Below are positions 36,448 through 47,962 of a stretch of DNA of 64,000 nucleotides, piece after piece (the first letter of the stretch is position 1; each line of letters begins with the position of its first letter). The position numbers were made by a program, and so were the translations under genes. The notes under the pieces are model-generated. The model saw only the letters and a list, made by a program, of their open reading frames with translations, ran no database searches and was not told where the DNA came from. The DNA comes from Spirosoma foliorum. Lineage in GTDB: Bacteria; Bacteroidota; Bacteroidia; Cytophagales; Spirosomataceae. The stretch covers positions 2,865,001-2,929,000 of the forward strand of contig NZ_CP059732.1 in assembly GCF_014117325.1 (NCBI RefSeq), written 5' to 3'.

Positions 36448-37911
36448 ATGTATACACGCGCTTACTTCAGACTTCTTATCCTTGTCATAACACCTCTACT
36501 TGTTTTGGCCTGCGCCCGCAATCCGGTGACCGGTAAGCGCGAAATTAACCTAATGTCGACCGAGCAGGAAATTGTCATAGGTAAAGAATCACATCCGTCT
36601 GTTGTTGCCACCATGGGCCTGTATGAAGATAAAAATCTTCAGGCTTTTATGAACCAGAAAGGAAAAGCAATGGCCAGCATTTCGCATCGGCCCGACCTTC
36701 CTTATCAATTCTACATTGTTGATTCGCCCATCGTCAATGCCTTTGCCGTACCGGGAGGCTACGTTTATTTCACGCGTGGTATTTTGGCCCACTTTAATAA
36801 TGAAGCTGAATTTTCCGGGGTACTGGGTCACGAAATAGGTCATATTACGGCCAAGCATGCCGCCCGCTCTCAGAAAAGTCAGTTGCTCAGTACAATTGCC
36901 CTCATTGGCGGAGCCGTGCTAGCCCCTCAGGCTGTCGGTCAAAATATCGAAACGCTTCAGCAAGGACTGGGCCTTTTATCTCTCAAATACAGTCGTGATC
37001 ACGAATCAGAGTCAGACAAGCTAGGCGTCGAATATTCCAGTAAGATTGGCTACGATGCTCGCCAGATGGGTGATTTTTTCGGGACACTCAAACGTATTTC
37101 CGACCGGTCCGGACAGGCTATACCCCAGTTTATGTCGACTCACCCCGATCCGGGTAATCGCTTTACGCGCGTGCATGAACTGGCCAAAGATTATCAAACC
37201 AAAAATCCAGCCTCCTACCAGGTAAATCGCGATCAATACCTACGGTTGATTGACGGCATTATGTATGGTGAAGATCCTAAGCAGGGTTTTGTTGAAAACA
37301 ACTATTTCTATCACCCTGAACTACGTTTTCAATTTCCGGTACCGGCCGGCTGGCAGTCGCAAAACTCACCTAGCCAGTTCCAGATGGCCGCTAAAGATGG
37401 GAAAGCAGCGATGATTCTGATGCTGGCCAAAGGGAATTCACTGGATGAAGCGGCCCAGAATTTGGTGAAAGAATTGAGTCTGAACGTACTGGAGAACGGG
37501 AAAACAACCATCAACGGCAATCCGGCCTATGTCCTTATTTCCCGTCAGCAACAACAACAAGGTCAACAACAGGACCCTAAATCGGCTCTCCAGATTGGCA
37601 CCTGGCTGATTCAGTATAACAATGCCATCTATGCCCTGCATGGGCTAGCGACCAATGCCGACTTTACGGCTAATTTCAGCACATTCAAGCAGGTGGCCGA
37701 AAATTTTCGCTCGCTCAGTGACCCCGATAAACTCAATCGCAAAGCCGAACGAATTGTGGTAAAAGCAACGCCACGTGATGGGTCATTTCGTGACGTGGTA
37801 ACCCAGTTAGGGATGCCTGCTAATCGGGTAGAAGAGGCTGGTATCTTAAATGGGTTAAAAGCGGACGACCGCATTACAAGAGGCACGTTGATCAAGATCA
37901 TTAGTCGATAG
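36448..37911 (+). CDS. M48 family metalloprotease, lipoprotein
   Basis: A 487-residue envelope protein. The signal peptide ends in a lipobox (LVLACARNP). The zinc site HEIGH lies near residue 134, and the third-ligand Glu in SRDHESESDKLG. The C-terminal part has a NlpC/DUF-like domain and a final LysM-like segment (RNxVKATPRDGSFRDVV type). It resembles BepA/LoiP, which control outer-membrane protein quality; that role is inferred. I start at the ATG at 36448, which gives a proper signal peptide. Confidence 0.88.
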   Translation: MYTRAYFRLLILVITPLLVLACARNPVTGKREINLMSTEQEIVIGKESHPSVVATMGLYEDKNLQAFMNQKGKAMASISHRPDLPYQFYIVDSPIVNAFAVPGGYVYFTRGILAHFNNEAEFSGVLGHEIGHITAKHAARSQKSQLLSTIALIGGAVLAPQAVGQNIETLQQGLGLLSLKYSRDHESESDKLGVEYSSKIGYDARQMGDFFGTLKRISDRSGQAIPQFMSTHPDPGNRFTRVHELAKDYQTKNPASYQVNRDQYLRLIDGIMYGEDPKQGFVENNYFYHPELRFQFPVPAGWQSQNSPSQFQMAAKDGKAAMILMLAKGNSLDEAAQNLVKELSLNVLENGKTTINGNPAYVLISRQQQQQGQQQDPKSALQIGTWLIQYNNAIYALHGLATNADFTANFSTFKQVAENFRSLSDPDKLNRKAERIVVKATPRDGSFRDVVTQLGMPANRVEEAGILNGLKADDRITRGTLIKIISR

Positions 37912-37940
37912 ACCGTTGCTGCTTCAACCTGTTGTAGTCG

Positions 37941-37999
37941 GCGGCCCAGTCACAAATCAAATTTACAATCTCACATTGCTGAGTTTGTGACTGGGTCGC
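37941..37999. terminator. Hairpin between convergent genes
   Basis: Arms 37941-37956 and 37984-37999 (core CCCAGTCACAAA and its complement) pair over 16 bp with one mismatch, between the M48 gene and the permease gene. The loop is long (27 bases). Confidence 0.6.
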
Positions 38000-38092
38000 C
38001 CGAGCGGACTTTTATTAGATCAACAGATTTACTTTTGATGATAATTGGGTGACGAATGAAAGATTTGCCCTTTTTGTTTGGCTATGCCCATT

Positions 38093-40753
38093 CTACTCTG
38101 TCCGTAACGTCTTTACCGGATTCATCAGCGCAGCTTTCACGCTACGGAAGCTCACCGTTAGCAGGGCAACCAGTACCGTAATCAGAATGGCAAGGACAAA
38201 AATGCCTGCACCAAGCTCAATCCGATACACGAAACTATTCAACCAATTGCTCATGACCCACCACGCTAGCGGAGCCGCCAACAGAAACGCAATCAACAAC
38301 AGGCGAGAAAACTCTTTACCAAATAGCCAAAGGATACTGGTCGTACTGGCGCCCAATACTTTGCGCACTCCGATTTCCTTCGTTTTCTGAGCGGCCATGA
38401 ACGATACCAGTCCGTACAGGCCCAGACAACCAACAAAAATAGCAATGGCCGCAAACGCCTGAATGAGCCGAAGTAACATGGTATCGAGCTTATAGAATCG
38501 CTCAATATCCTCATCCAGAAAGCGGTAAGTGTAAATGGATGATGGATACATGGCCGTCCAGGCCTTTTCAAAACCAGCCAGGGTTGTTCGCAGGTTTGCC
38601 GGATTTATTTTTACCCCACAACTGTTATAAAGCTCGCCCCAGGTTGTGAGACATAATGGCTCAACAGCAACCCGAAACGACTTAAAGTGAAAATCCTTCA
38701 TCACGCCAACGATCGTTCCCTTTCGCCCATTGATCGTCGCGGCTTTGCCGATTACATCCTGTAAAGACGCTAGCCCAAGGGCTTTCACGGCCGTTTCGTT
38801 CAGCAGGTATTCCCCGATGGTATCCGACGGAGCCAGGTTACGGCCCGCCAGAATGGGAATTTTGAACGTAGGGATATACCGATGATCGCCAGCTTTCATG
38901 GAAATATTGAATTTTTCATTTTCCGGACGGGTATCAAAACGAAACGACGTGCTAGCCAGGAATTCGGTGGCGGGCGGGGAATCAAAAAACGTTACGTTTT
39001 CTACCCCAGCCTGTTCGGAAAGCTGCGTGCCCAGCGTGTTGATTTTCGATGTTTTATTGTCAGGCACGGGCAAAATAACGATGGCATCTTTCTGAAAGCC
39101 CATGTCGGCCTGTTGCGAATAACGCAATTGATTGGTAATGATCAGCGTCCCGATAATCAACAACTGCGAGATGGCAAACTGTGTAACGACGAGTCCCTTA
39201 CGCAACGAAAACCCACCAACTGCCCGTTGCGATAGTTTCCCTTTCAGCGCCAACACGGGCTGAAAACGGGCCAGAATCAAACCAGGGTAAGCCCCCGAAC
39301 AAAAAACCACGATCAACAGCAGACCGACTAAAAAGGCGAGTAGCTGCGCATCGGCCAACGGATTGAGCACCAGTTGTATGTCGAACCATTGATTCACAAA
39401 CGGCAGCAGCAGATAGGCCAGTGCCACCGCAATAATCATAGCCAATCCGGCAATAAGCGCGGTCTCTGTAATGAATTGCCAGAACAAAGCACCCCGCTCA
39501 CTTCCCAGCGCCTTCCGAACCCCGACCTCTTTGGAGCGTCCCAACGCCTGCGCCGTTGCCAGATTAATAAAATTCACACAGGCCGTCACAACCAGAAATA
39601 AACCGATCAGGGCAAACGTCCAGAGGTTCTTTTTCTCGGTGTATCCCCGCAGTTTTGGATTAAAATGAACATCGGAAAGCGGTTGTAAGTTGAAATGAAA
39701 CAGCTTCGCATTCGCTTTGTCGTAGTATTTATCCGTAATAGCCGGAAGAATTTTTGCATCGACTACTTCTGCCGATACATCCGGTTTGAGCCGGATAAAA
39801 CATTGCATCTCTTTATTAAAACCGACCCACCAGTCTTTTTCAACCAGCCAGGGACTATGCTCCTGCAAATTGTCATATGGCAGGTAGACCTCCGAACGAA
39901 AGTCTGTTGTAGCAGGCAGGTCCTTAAGAACGCCGGTCACCTTAACAATCAACGACCCATCAATGTGCAGGATTTGGCCAATTGGGTCTTTATCCCCAAA
40001 ATACTGTTTCGCAACTCGCTCTGTAATCAGGGCGGTATTCCGATCCTGTAATGCCGTTTTGGGATTACCTTGTACTAATGGAAAATTAAAAATGTCGAGG
40101 AATTCCGAGTCGGCAAAGGCCACATCCTGCTCAAACTTTTTCTCCGGGGATAGAGACACGACTCGTTTTTTCAAAAAAGCAATTCGCCCCACTTTATCTG
40201 CGACACTATATCCTTTACGGAATGCCTCTCCCATCGGATTTGGCACCCCCGTGCTATAAGTTATTTTATCGGTATGAAGCTCTGTATAAATCCGATAGAT
40301 CCGGTCCTGGTGGGCATGGAAGGTGTCAAAACTCAGGTGGTAGTTAACCAGTGTAAAGATTAGGATGGCACAGGCAATACCCAGACTTAGGCTCACGACA
40401 TTGATCAGCGTGTAGGATTTGTGTCTATTCAGTTTTCTCCAGGCGATTCGAACATAATTACTTAACATAGTCATTGGGTTTGGTGGCGAATAATAAGTTG
40501 ATTGCGGGAAAAAAGGAGTTACCTGAGGTTGGCGACGCCAGAGCCGGGGATGCAACAGTAGTAGCATTTCGAGCACATAGAGTAGTTGGGCTGGCGTATG
40601 GCCATATTGCTGGCTTCTCGTCTGGAACAATTCATACATATCCCCCAACACTTCGTTCCGGAGATGCGGAGCGGTAATGCGTGTCATGAGCCATTCCGCC
40701 CAGCGTGGCGGTTCGGGTTGTTGGTCCGGCTGGGTTTTATTTTTTCGATTCAT
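38093..40753 (-). CDS. ABC transporter permease with prefix domain (FtsX/MacB type)
   Basis: An 886-residue inner-membrane protein. Residues 1-85 are the permease prefix domain (EWLMTRITAPHLRNEVLGDM). Then comes an FtsX/MacB layout repeated twice: a helix near YTLINVVSLSLGIACAILIF, a MacB-type periplasmic domain, and helix groups after KEVGVRKALGSERGALF and KEIGVRKVLGASTTS. No ATPase gene adjoins it. It overlaps the PadR gene by 4 bases (ATGA), so the two are translationally coupled. Confidence 0.92.
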   Translation of the reverse strand: MNRKNKTQPDQQPEPPRWAEWLMTRITAPHLRNEVLGDMYELFQTRSQQYGHTPAQLLYVLEMLLLLHPRLWRRQPQVTPFFPQSTYYSPPNPMTMLSNYVRIAWRKLNRHKSYTLINVVSLSLGIACAILIFTLVNYHLSFDTFHAHQDRIYRIYTELHTDKITYSTGVPNPMGEAFRKGYSVADKVGRIAFLKKRVVSLSPEKKFEQDVAFADSEFLDIFNFPLVQGNPKTALQDRNTALITERVAKQYFGDKDPIGQILHIDGSLIVKVTGVLKDLPATTDFRSEVYLPYDNLQEHSPWLVEKDWWVGFNKEMQCFIRLKPDVSAEVVDAKILPAITDKYYDKANAKLFHFNLQPLSDVHFNPKLRGYTEKKNLWTFALIGLFLVVTACVNFINLATAQALGRSKEVGVRKALGSERGALFWQFITETALIAGLAMIIAVALAYLLLPFVNQWFDIQLVLNPLADAQLLAFLVGLLLIVVFCSGAYPGLILARFQPVLALKGKLSQRAVGGFSLRKGLVVTQFAISQLLIIGTLIITNQLRYSQQADMGFQKDAIVILPVPDNKTSKINTLGTQLSEQAGVENVTFFDSPPATEFLASTSFRFDTRPENEKFNISMKAGDHRYIPTFKIPILAGRNLAPSDTIGEYLLNETAVKALGLASLQDVIGKAATINGRKGTIVGVMKDFHFKSFRVAVEPLCLTTWGELYNSCGVKINPANLRTTLAGFEKAWTAMYPSSIYTYRFLDEDIERFYKLDTMLLRLIQAFAAIAIFVGCLGLYGLVSFMAAQKTKEIGVRKVLGASTTSILWLFGKEFSRLLLIAFLLAAPLAWWVMSNWLNSFVYRIELGAGIFVLAILITVLVALLTVSFRSVKAALMNPVKTLRTE

Positions 40754-41085
40754 GGCTGATGATCAAAAGCAGTTTTCGGAATACCATCCCACAATTCATT
40801 TCGAATACGCCGGGCTTCCCGTAAGGCTTGTTCGCCTGTCATGGTTACGGTAAACAGGCGTTTACTCCGTCCTCCCCGTTCAGCAATTGGCTCGCTAAAG
40901 CGGGAATGAACGAGCCCTTTCTCTTCTAATCGCTGCAAGGTTCGATGAACAACACCTAAGCTCATATGCCGCTCCAAACGCTCACTTAATTCTTCCAGAA
41001 CGGCTACGCCGTAGGCATCATCGTAGAGACGGGCAATCGTCAGCAGAACGATCTCTTCAAACTCACCAAGTTGGGTACCTTTCAT
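40750..41085 (-). CDS. PadR family transcriptional regulator
   Basis: A 111-residue winged-helix regulator (GEFEEIVLLTIARLYDDAYG, VVHRTLQRLEEKGLVHSRF, then KRLFTVTMTGEQALREARR). I start at the ATG at 41085; in-frame codons further upstream do not fit the family. It overlaps the permease start by 4 bases and probably controls it. This PadR-plus-prefixed-permease pair is frequent in Bacteroidota. Confidence 0.9.
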   Translation of the reverse strand: MKGTQLGEFEEIVLLTIARLYDDAYGVAVLEELSERLERHMSLGVVHRTLQRLEEKGLVHSRFSEPIAERGGRSKRLFTVTMTGEQALREARRIRNELWDGIPKTAFDHQP

Positions 41086-41270
41086 CTGTTGGTATACCTG
41101 CTTACCGAAGCAACGTTTATCTTTCCTCTTTGCATAGCAAATCAAAGGCCAATCACCTAAAAAGGGCTACGCGCCTAAAAAAGGGTTATTTTTATACGTT
41201 TCATGGCTGATTAGCGTCCGAAAACGGACGGGAAGCTGTCCATATCTGGACGGCTAGTGAAGCACTTCGC

Positions 41271-42384
<1,114 letters not shown>

Positions 42385-42390
42385 TCCCAC

Positions 42391-42639
42391 GTGCGTTTCG
42401 TTCAGGATATCCCAAACCCGCAATTCCGCATTGGCCTTTACGCCTGGAATAGCAAATATATTGTCAAAATCGAAGCCGGTCCCTATGAGCAGACCTACAA
42501 AGTCAGCGAAATGGACCTTATTGACCCGGCAGCCGTTCCGAGCCTACTAGATCAGGAGTTTCTGACAAAGGTAAGCCAACGGTTTCAGGATATGGATGCC
42601 GACTGGCAGGCTACAGGCGATCGTAATAACGCATTTTAA
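42391..42639 (+). CDS. Conserved hypothetical small protein
   Basis: An 82-residue soluble protein starting with GTG right after the repeat array. It has the pattern IGLYAWNSKYIVKIEAGPYEQT, then KVSEMDLIDPAAV, which looks like a small beta-sheet domain that I recall from other Cytophagales but cannot name. Function unknown. It diverges from the TPR lipoprotein gene. Confidence 0.7.
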   Translation: MRFVQDIPNPQFRIGLYAWNSKYIVKIEAGPYEQTYKVSEMDLIDPAAVPSLLDQEFLTKVSQRFQDMDADWQATGDRNNAF

Positions 42640-42785
42640 GGACTGACACAGCTTTTAAACCTAATTTCTCGTCGTTTTCGTGGTTTCCTTTAGGTAACTC
42701 GCTCGCTTGAGGGGCCTCTCATGTCTACTTTTGTGACCTGAGTAAATCCGGTTGGGAGTTACTCCATTTTTATCGCCAACACAAG

Positions 42786-43358
42786 ATGTACAAACTAAAA
42801 ATCATTTCGTCCACCGTTCGGCCGGGGCGGAAAGGGCCACTTGTTGCCCAGTGGATTGCCGAAGAAGCCAAAAAGCAAGGCAGCTTCGAGGTCGAAGTCC
42901 TCGATTTGGGGGAGATTGCACTACCGCTCATGAATGAAGCCGTCCACCCCATCATGAAACAGTACGAGCACGACCACACCAAACAGTGGAGTGCTAAAAT
43001 AGAGGAAGCCGACGCCTTTATTTTCGTAACCGCCGAATACGACTACAGCTATCCTGCATCCTTAAAAAATGCCTTAGAATACCTGGTTCACGAATGGGCT
43101 TACAAACCGTCGGGTATTGTGAGCTACTCGGCCGGGCCATTTGCGGGCGTCAGAGCAGTCATCAGCCTGAAAGGCGATTTGATCGGTTTCCGCAATGTGG
43201 CCCTGGCTGAAGGTGTCACCATCCCACTTGTCAATGGGCTTATTAATGAAGATGGGGTATTCACACCCACCGATCAGTTGACGGCCTCTGCCACCCAGAT
43301 GCTCCATCAGTTGGTGCGCTGGACCAAAGGCATGAAAGCGATTAAGGACGATAAGTAA
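42786..43358 (+). CDS. NADPH-dependent FMN reductase family protein
   Basis: A 190-residue cytoplasmic flavodoxin-fold protein: KIISSTVRPGRKGPLVAQWI carries the phosphate loop and FVTAEYDYSYPASLKNALEY the second FMN-binding loop. These features match the ArsH/ChrR-like reductase group; a quinone or chromate role is inferred. The transketolase gene follows 150 bases downstream. Confidence 0.88.
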   Translation: MYKLKIISSTVRPGRKGPLVAQWIAEEAKKQGSFEVEVLDLGEIALPLMNEAVHPIMKQYEHDHTKQWSAKIEEADAFIFVTAEYDYSYPASLKNALEYLVHEWAYKPSGIVSYSAGPFAGVRAVISLKGDLIGFRNVALAEGVTIPLVNGLINEDGVFTPTDQLTASATQMLHQLVRWTKGMKAIKDDK

Positions 43359-43508
43359 CGATTTGGCCGTATACGGAAAGATTCCGGGAAAATCACTCGT
43401 TTTTTCAATCCTTCCGGGCAGTTCGCGAGTTAGTTGATAAACAGTCTATCAGGGGGAGCTTATATCCGTTCACCCAGGCTATCGTTTATCATCTGATTCG
43501 CGTTCGTT

Positions 43509-45554
43509 ATGACAAACAATTCGGTTGACCTCGACCAACTTAGCATCAATACAATCCGACTATTGTCGGTCGATGCTGTTCAGAAAGCAAATTCCGGTCA
43601 CCCTGGCTTGCCGCTGGGAGCCGCTCCAATGGCCTATGTACTCTGGTCCCGCTTTTTGCGTTTCAATCCGAAAGATCCCCATTGGCCCGATCGGGATCGA
43701 TTCGTCTTATCGGCAGGTCACGGCTCTGCCCTGCTTTATAGCCTGTTGCATTTATACGGCTATGATCTTTCCCTCAATGATCTGAAGCATTTCCGGCAGA
43801 TCCATTCCAAAACCCCCGGCCACCCCGAATCAAATCTGACGCCTGGGGTTGAAGTAACCACCGGTCCGCTCGGTCAGGGTTTCGCCAACGGAGTCGGCAT
43901 GGCTATGGCCGAGGCCTTCCTGGCCGCTACCTACAATCGGGAAGGTCATTCAGTTGTGGATCATTATACGTATTCCATTGTCAGTGATGGCGATTTGATG
44001 GAAGGAATCGCATCGGAAGCCGCGTCATTGGCAGGCCATCTGAAACTCGGCAAGCTCATTTACCTCTACGACGACAACCTGATTTCACTGGACGGTCCTA
44101 CCGATCTGGCGTTTACCGAAGACCGAATGTCGCGCTTTGACGCCTACGGCTGGCACACCCAACACGTATCGGATGGCAATAACCTCGATGCCATTGAAGC
44201 CGCCATTCGACTCGCTCAGGCCGAAACCGAACGTCCATCCATTATTGCGGTTCGTACTGTTATTGGCTATGGAAGCCCATTAGCCGGAACCAGCAAAGCG
44301 CATGGTAGTCCGTTGGGGGAAGAAAATGTCCGAAAAACGAAAGAATTCTTTGGCTGGGACCCCGATAAATCGTTCGTGATTCCCAACGAAGTGAAAGAGT
44401 ACCTGCTCGAAACCGGAAGCCGGGGTGCCGAGTTACAAGCTGATTGGGAGAAACGATTTAAGGATTACAAGAAAACGTTTTCCGACCAGGCAAACGACTT
44501 CAGCCGATCTTTTTCGGGTAAGCTTCCCACCGATTGGGAAGCGGATCTGCCTCAGTTTGCCCCTGAAGACGGCCCATTGGCTACCCGACAGGCATCCGGC
44601 AAAGCGCTGGAAGCCCTGAAAAAGCGGGTTCCGTACATTTTTGGTGGATCGGCCGATCTGGCTTCGTCAAACGAGATGCCCACTAAAGGCGATGTAAGCT
44701 TTCAGCCGGGCCATTACGAAAATTCGAATATCTGGTTTGGCGTGCGCGAACATGCTATGGGAGCTGCCCTCAACGGCATGGCACAACACGGGGGTATTCA
44801 CCCCTACGGCGGCACTTTCCTCAATTTCTCCGATTACATGCGTGGGGCCATTCGACTAACCGCACTGGCTGAGTCGGCCGTCACGTTCGTCTTTACCCAC
44901 GATAGCATCGGTTTAGGCGAAGATGGCCCAACACACCAACCGGTTGAGCAATACGTTGCCTTACGCGCCATTCCGAACATCATTGTTCTGCGCCCTGCCG
45001 ATGCCAACGAAACAATCGAAGCCTGGCGGGTAGCCATGAAACAACCGAAAACGCCGGTGCTACTACTCCTCTCCCGACAGAAACTACCCGTGATCGATCA
45101 GACCAAATACGGTTCGGCAAGGGGTGTCGAAAAAGGAGCCTATATCCTCAGTGAATGTGAAGGTATTCCTCAACTCATTCTACTAGCTACAGGGTCAGAA
45201 GTATCGCTGGTAATGGAAGCCCAGCAAGAGCTAAAAAAACAGGGTATTCGGGCACGGGTGGTTAGCATGCCCTCCTGGGAATTGTTCGAACAGCAGGATA
45301 TTACCTACCAGCATCAGGTATTACCTCCTGCCATCCGCAAACGATTGGCCGTTGAAGTAGGCTCGCCGATAGGCTGGCACAAATACGTGACCGACGAAGG
45401 CACCACCATTAGTATGAATCGCTTTGGTCTATCAGGACCAGCCGAAGAGTTAATGGCCTACTTTGGATTCACGGTCGAAAACGTGGTCAAGCAGGCAAAA
45501 GCGGTGCTAAAAGGGCAACCGCAGGGAATGGAGAAGAAAGAGGTTTTGTCTTGA
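43509..45554 (+). CDS. tkt: Transketolase
   Basis: A 681-residue thiamine-diphosphate enzyme of the pentose phosphate route that moves two-carbon units between sugar phosphates. Motifs: [32 protein letters not shown], the TPP-binding [20 protein letters not shown], and [20 protein letters not shown]. Length is normal. The coding strand is C-rich, unlike gyrA. I see no clear promoter. Confidence 0.96.
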   Translation: MTNNSVDLDQLSINTIRLLSVDAVQKANSGHPGLPLGAAPMAYVLWSRFLRFNPKDPHWPDRDRFVLSAGHGSALLYSLLHLYGYDLSLNDLKHFRQIHSKTPGHPESNLTPGVEVTTGPLGQGFANGVGMAMAEAFLAATYNREGHSVVDHYTYSIVSDGDLMEGIASEAASLAGHLKLGKLIYLYDDNLISLDGPTDLAFTEDRMSRFDAYGWHTQHVSDGNNLDAIEAAIRLAQAETERPSIIAVRTVIGYGSPLAGTSKAHGSPLGEENVRKTKEFFGWDPDKSFVIPNEVKEYLLETGSRGAELQADWEKRFKDYKKTFSDQANDFSRSFSGKLPTDWEADLPQFAPEDGPLATRQASGKALEALKKRVPYIFGGSADLASSNEMPTKGDVSFQPGHYENSNIWFGVREHAMGAALNGMAQHGGIHPYGGTFLNFSDYMRGAIRLTALAESAVTFVFTHDSIGLGEDGPTHQPVEQYVALRAIPNIIVLRPADANETIEAWRVAMKQPKTPVLLLLSRQKLPVIDQTKYGSARGVEKGAYILSECEGIPQLILLATGSEVSLVMEAQQELKKQGIRARVVSMPSWELFEQQDITYQHQVLPPAIRKRLAVEVGSPIGWHKYVTDEGTTISMNRFGLSGPAEELMAYFGFTVENVVKQAKAVLKGQPQGMEKKEVLS

Positions 45555-45658
45555 CGTAATCTAGAAAGATGAAAACAGCACAGCACTTAATAACCATTAT
45601 TTATCGACCATAACCAGAAGTTGGGCAACGGTTGAACCTAACTGGCCTTGAATGGTTT

Positions 45659-45666
45659 TATATTTG
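45659..45666 (+). promoter_or_regulatory. Bacteroidota-type -7 element before the reductase gene
   Basis: TATATTTG matches TAnnTTTG, 78 bases before the ATG at 45745. A short hairpin follows at 45679, so the new transcript would start at or in it. Confidence 0.5.
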
Positions 45667-45678
45667 TACATAAACAAG

Positions 45679-45698
45679 ACGCCGGACCAATCCGGCGT
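45679..45698 (+). terminator. Hairpin between transketolase and the reductase gene
   Basis: ACGCCGGA-CCAA-TCCGGCGT, then TTCGTTTTAATT. It is an 8-bp stem followed by a T-rich run. It could end the transketolase transcript or attenuate the reductase message started just upstream. Confidence 0.65.
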
Positions 45699-45744
45699 TT
45701 CGTTTTAATTAATTAAGCTATTAAACCTATAGACAATACTCACT

Positions 45745-47895
45745 ATGTCTATCCAGTTCACTGACAATATAAGTACAGCCGCCAAGCGCGACATCCTCGA
45801 TCTAGCCCAGAAGATTGGTTCGTTTCAACAAGGTGATATAGCCGATGAAGCGTTCCGGAAATTCCGGCTCACACGTGGGGTGTATGGTCAACGGCAACCC
45901 GGCGTACAGATGATTCGGATCAAGCTGCCCCACGGGCGCATCACGGCCGATCAACTAATTCGGATTGCCGATCTGTCGGATAAATACGCGACGGGCAATC
46001 TGCACGCTACAACCCGGCAGGATATCCAACTGCACTTTGTCAAGCTGGCCGATTCGCCCCAGCTCTGGGCCGACCTCGAGGATGCCAACATTACGCTAAA
46101 AGAAGCCTGCGGGAACACGGTACGAAACGTAACTGGCTCAGCCAGAGCAGGTATTGATCCACTGGAGCCATTCGATATTACTCCCTACGCGCATACTATT
46201 TTCGACTATTTCCTGCGCAATCCGATTTGTCAGGATATGGGTCGTAAGTTTAAGATTTCGGTTTCATCCAGCGAAAAAGACTCTGCGTATGGTTATATGC
46301 ATGACGTAGGGCTTATTGCTCGTATACAGGATGGCAAACGGGGATTCAAAGTCATGCTGGGTGGTGGTCTGGGAGCTCAACCTTTTTCAGCACAAACGGC
46401 GTTTGAATTTCTGGAAGAAGACCAGGTGATTCCATTCATCGAGGGTGTCATTCGGGTATTTGATCGCTACGGTGAACGCCAGAAGCGGCACAAAGCCCGC
46501 ATGAAATACTTGCTTAACGATATTGGTCTGGAAGAATTGCTGCAACGCATTGCCGACGAAACGCCTGCTTTACGTGTGAAATCGTATGAAGTTGACAACA
46601 ACGCGGGCAATTCGCTTTTCGAAACACCACCTGCCGAACGTCTTGATGCGCCCGCTCCGAGTATCATTGAGGGCGATGATCAATTTGATCGCTGGCTTAA
46701 AACCAACGTTTTCGAACAAAAACAGGCGGGCTGGTATTCGGTTCAACTGCGCGTCTTGCTGGGTGATATGCATTCTGATACCGCACGTGCGTTGGCCCAG
46801 ATTGTGAAACAATATGCCGCCGATGATATCCGGGTGACGGTCAATCAGGGCTATTTACTTCGTTTCGTGAAACCTGAGGATTTGCCAGCTATTTATCAGG
46901 CCCTCAATGCGCTTGGGTTGGCTGAGCCTGGTTTCGATACGACTGCCGATATTACAACCTGCCCCGGCACGGATACCTGTAATCTGGCCATTTCGAGCAG
47001 CTACGGTATTACACGGGCTCTCGAACAGATGATGCACGATGAATTTCCGGATCTGGTATTCAACGACGACATCAAAATCAAGATTTCGGGCTGTATGAAT
47101 GGATGTGGTCAGCATTCAGTGGCCAACATCGGTTATCATGGTTCATCGCTCAAAAACGGAGCCTACGTACTTCCTGCCCTACAGGTGTTGCTGGGTGGTG
47201 GTTTTAATGGAAAAGGCGAAGGACTAATAGCTGATAAGGTTATTAAAATTCCCGCTAAACGTGGTCCTGATTCGCTGCGGTATTTACTCCGTGATTTTGA
47301 AGCCAATACGTTCGATGGCGAATACTACAGCGACTACTATGCTCGTCAGGGCAAAAACTATTTTTATCAGTTGCTGAAACCACTGGCCGACCTGAAAACA
47401 CTCGTCAACAGCGATTACATCGACTGGGATCATACCGAACAATACGTTACTGAAGTGGGTATCGGCGAATGCGCCAGTGTACTCATCGATCTGGTAGCCA
47501 CAACGTTGACCGAAGCCAGCGAAAAATTAGGCTGGGCACGCGAAGCGCTTTCTGAAAGCCGCTGGTCAGATGCTTTGTACCATACCTACAATGTGTTTAT
47601 TACAGGTGCCAGAGCCGCTTTAATGAGCCGCGATGTGCCAACCAACACACAACACGGCATCGTAAGTGATTTCGATAAAACCTTTGTCGGCACGCCCGAT
47701 TTCCATCAGGCAGAAGGCGAATTTAAAGCGTTGGTGTTCAGCATTAACAAACAGGAACCCTCTGAAGAGTTTGCTCGTCGGTTCATTGCACAGGGCGAAG
47801 CCTTTCTTCAGGCTGTTCAAGCTTACCGGGAAGTGCAAATCGAACAGGAAGGTTTACCTGAGTTACAAGCCTTGACCCAGGCGCTGGATAGTTAA
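45745..47895 (+). CDS. Siroheme nitrite/sulfite reductase
   Basis: A 716-residue cytoplasmic reductase that carries siroheme and a 4Fe-4S cluster. Duplicate ferrite-like domains are visible, including YATGNLHATTRQDIQLHFV near residue 80. The cluster cysteines are TTCPGTDTCNLA and SGCMNGCGQH. The last 120 residues are a helical extension (a HEPN-like tail) beyond the usual ferredoxin-type enzyme. cobA, which supplies siroheme precursor, follows. Whether the substrate is nitrite or sulfite cannot be told. Confidence 0.9.
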   Translation: MSIQFTDNISTAAKRDILDLAQKIGSFQQGDIADEAFRKFRLTRGVYGQRQPGVQMIRIKLPHGRITADQLIRIADLSDKYATGNLHATTRQDIQLHFVKLADSPQLWADLEDANITLKEACGNTVRNVTGSARAGIDPLEPFDITPYAHTIFDYFLRNPICQDMGRKFKISVSSSEKDSAYGYMHDVGLIARIQDGKRGFKVMLGGGLGAQPFSAQTAFEFLEEDQVIPFIEGVIRVFDRYGERQKRHKARMKYLLNDIGLEELLQRIADETPALRVKSYEVDNNAGNSLFETPPAERLDAPAPSIIEGDDQFDRWLKTNVFEQKQAGWYSVQLRVLLGDMHSDTARALAQIVKQYAADDIRVTVNQGYLLRFVKPEDLPAIYQALNALGLAEPGFDTTADITTCPGTDTCNLAISSSYGITRALEQMMHDEFPDLVFNDDIKIKISGCMNGCGQHSVANIGYHGSSLKNGAYVLPALQVLLGGGFNGKGEGLIADKVIKIPAKRGPDSLRYLLRDFEANTFDGEYYSDYYARQGKNYFYQLLKPLADLKTLVNSDYIDWDHTEQYVTEVGIGECASVLIDLVATTLTEASEKLGWAREALSESRWSDALYHTYNVFITGARAALMSRDVPTNTQHGIVSDFDKTFVGTPDFHQAEGEFKALVFSINKQEPSEEFARRFIAQGEAFLQAVQAYREVQIEQEGLPELQALTQALDS

Positions 47896-47896
47896 A

Positions 47897-47962
47897 TTTA
47901 TGTATGATGTATGATATAGGGGATAGTTCGCCTATATCATACATCCTATATCCTACATCATT
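47897..47962. repeat. Inverted array of 7-bp units (array 5)
   Basis: The array occupies the gap between the reductase stop and the cobA start. The left half has ATGTATG, ATGTATG, ATATAGG; the right half is the inverse, with an inner perfect 14-bp stem around a 10-base loop. Confidence 0.8.
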
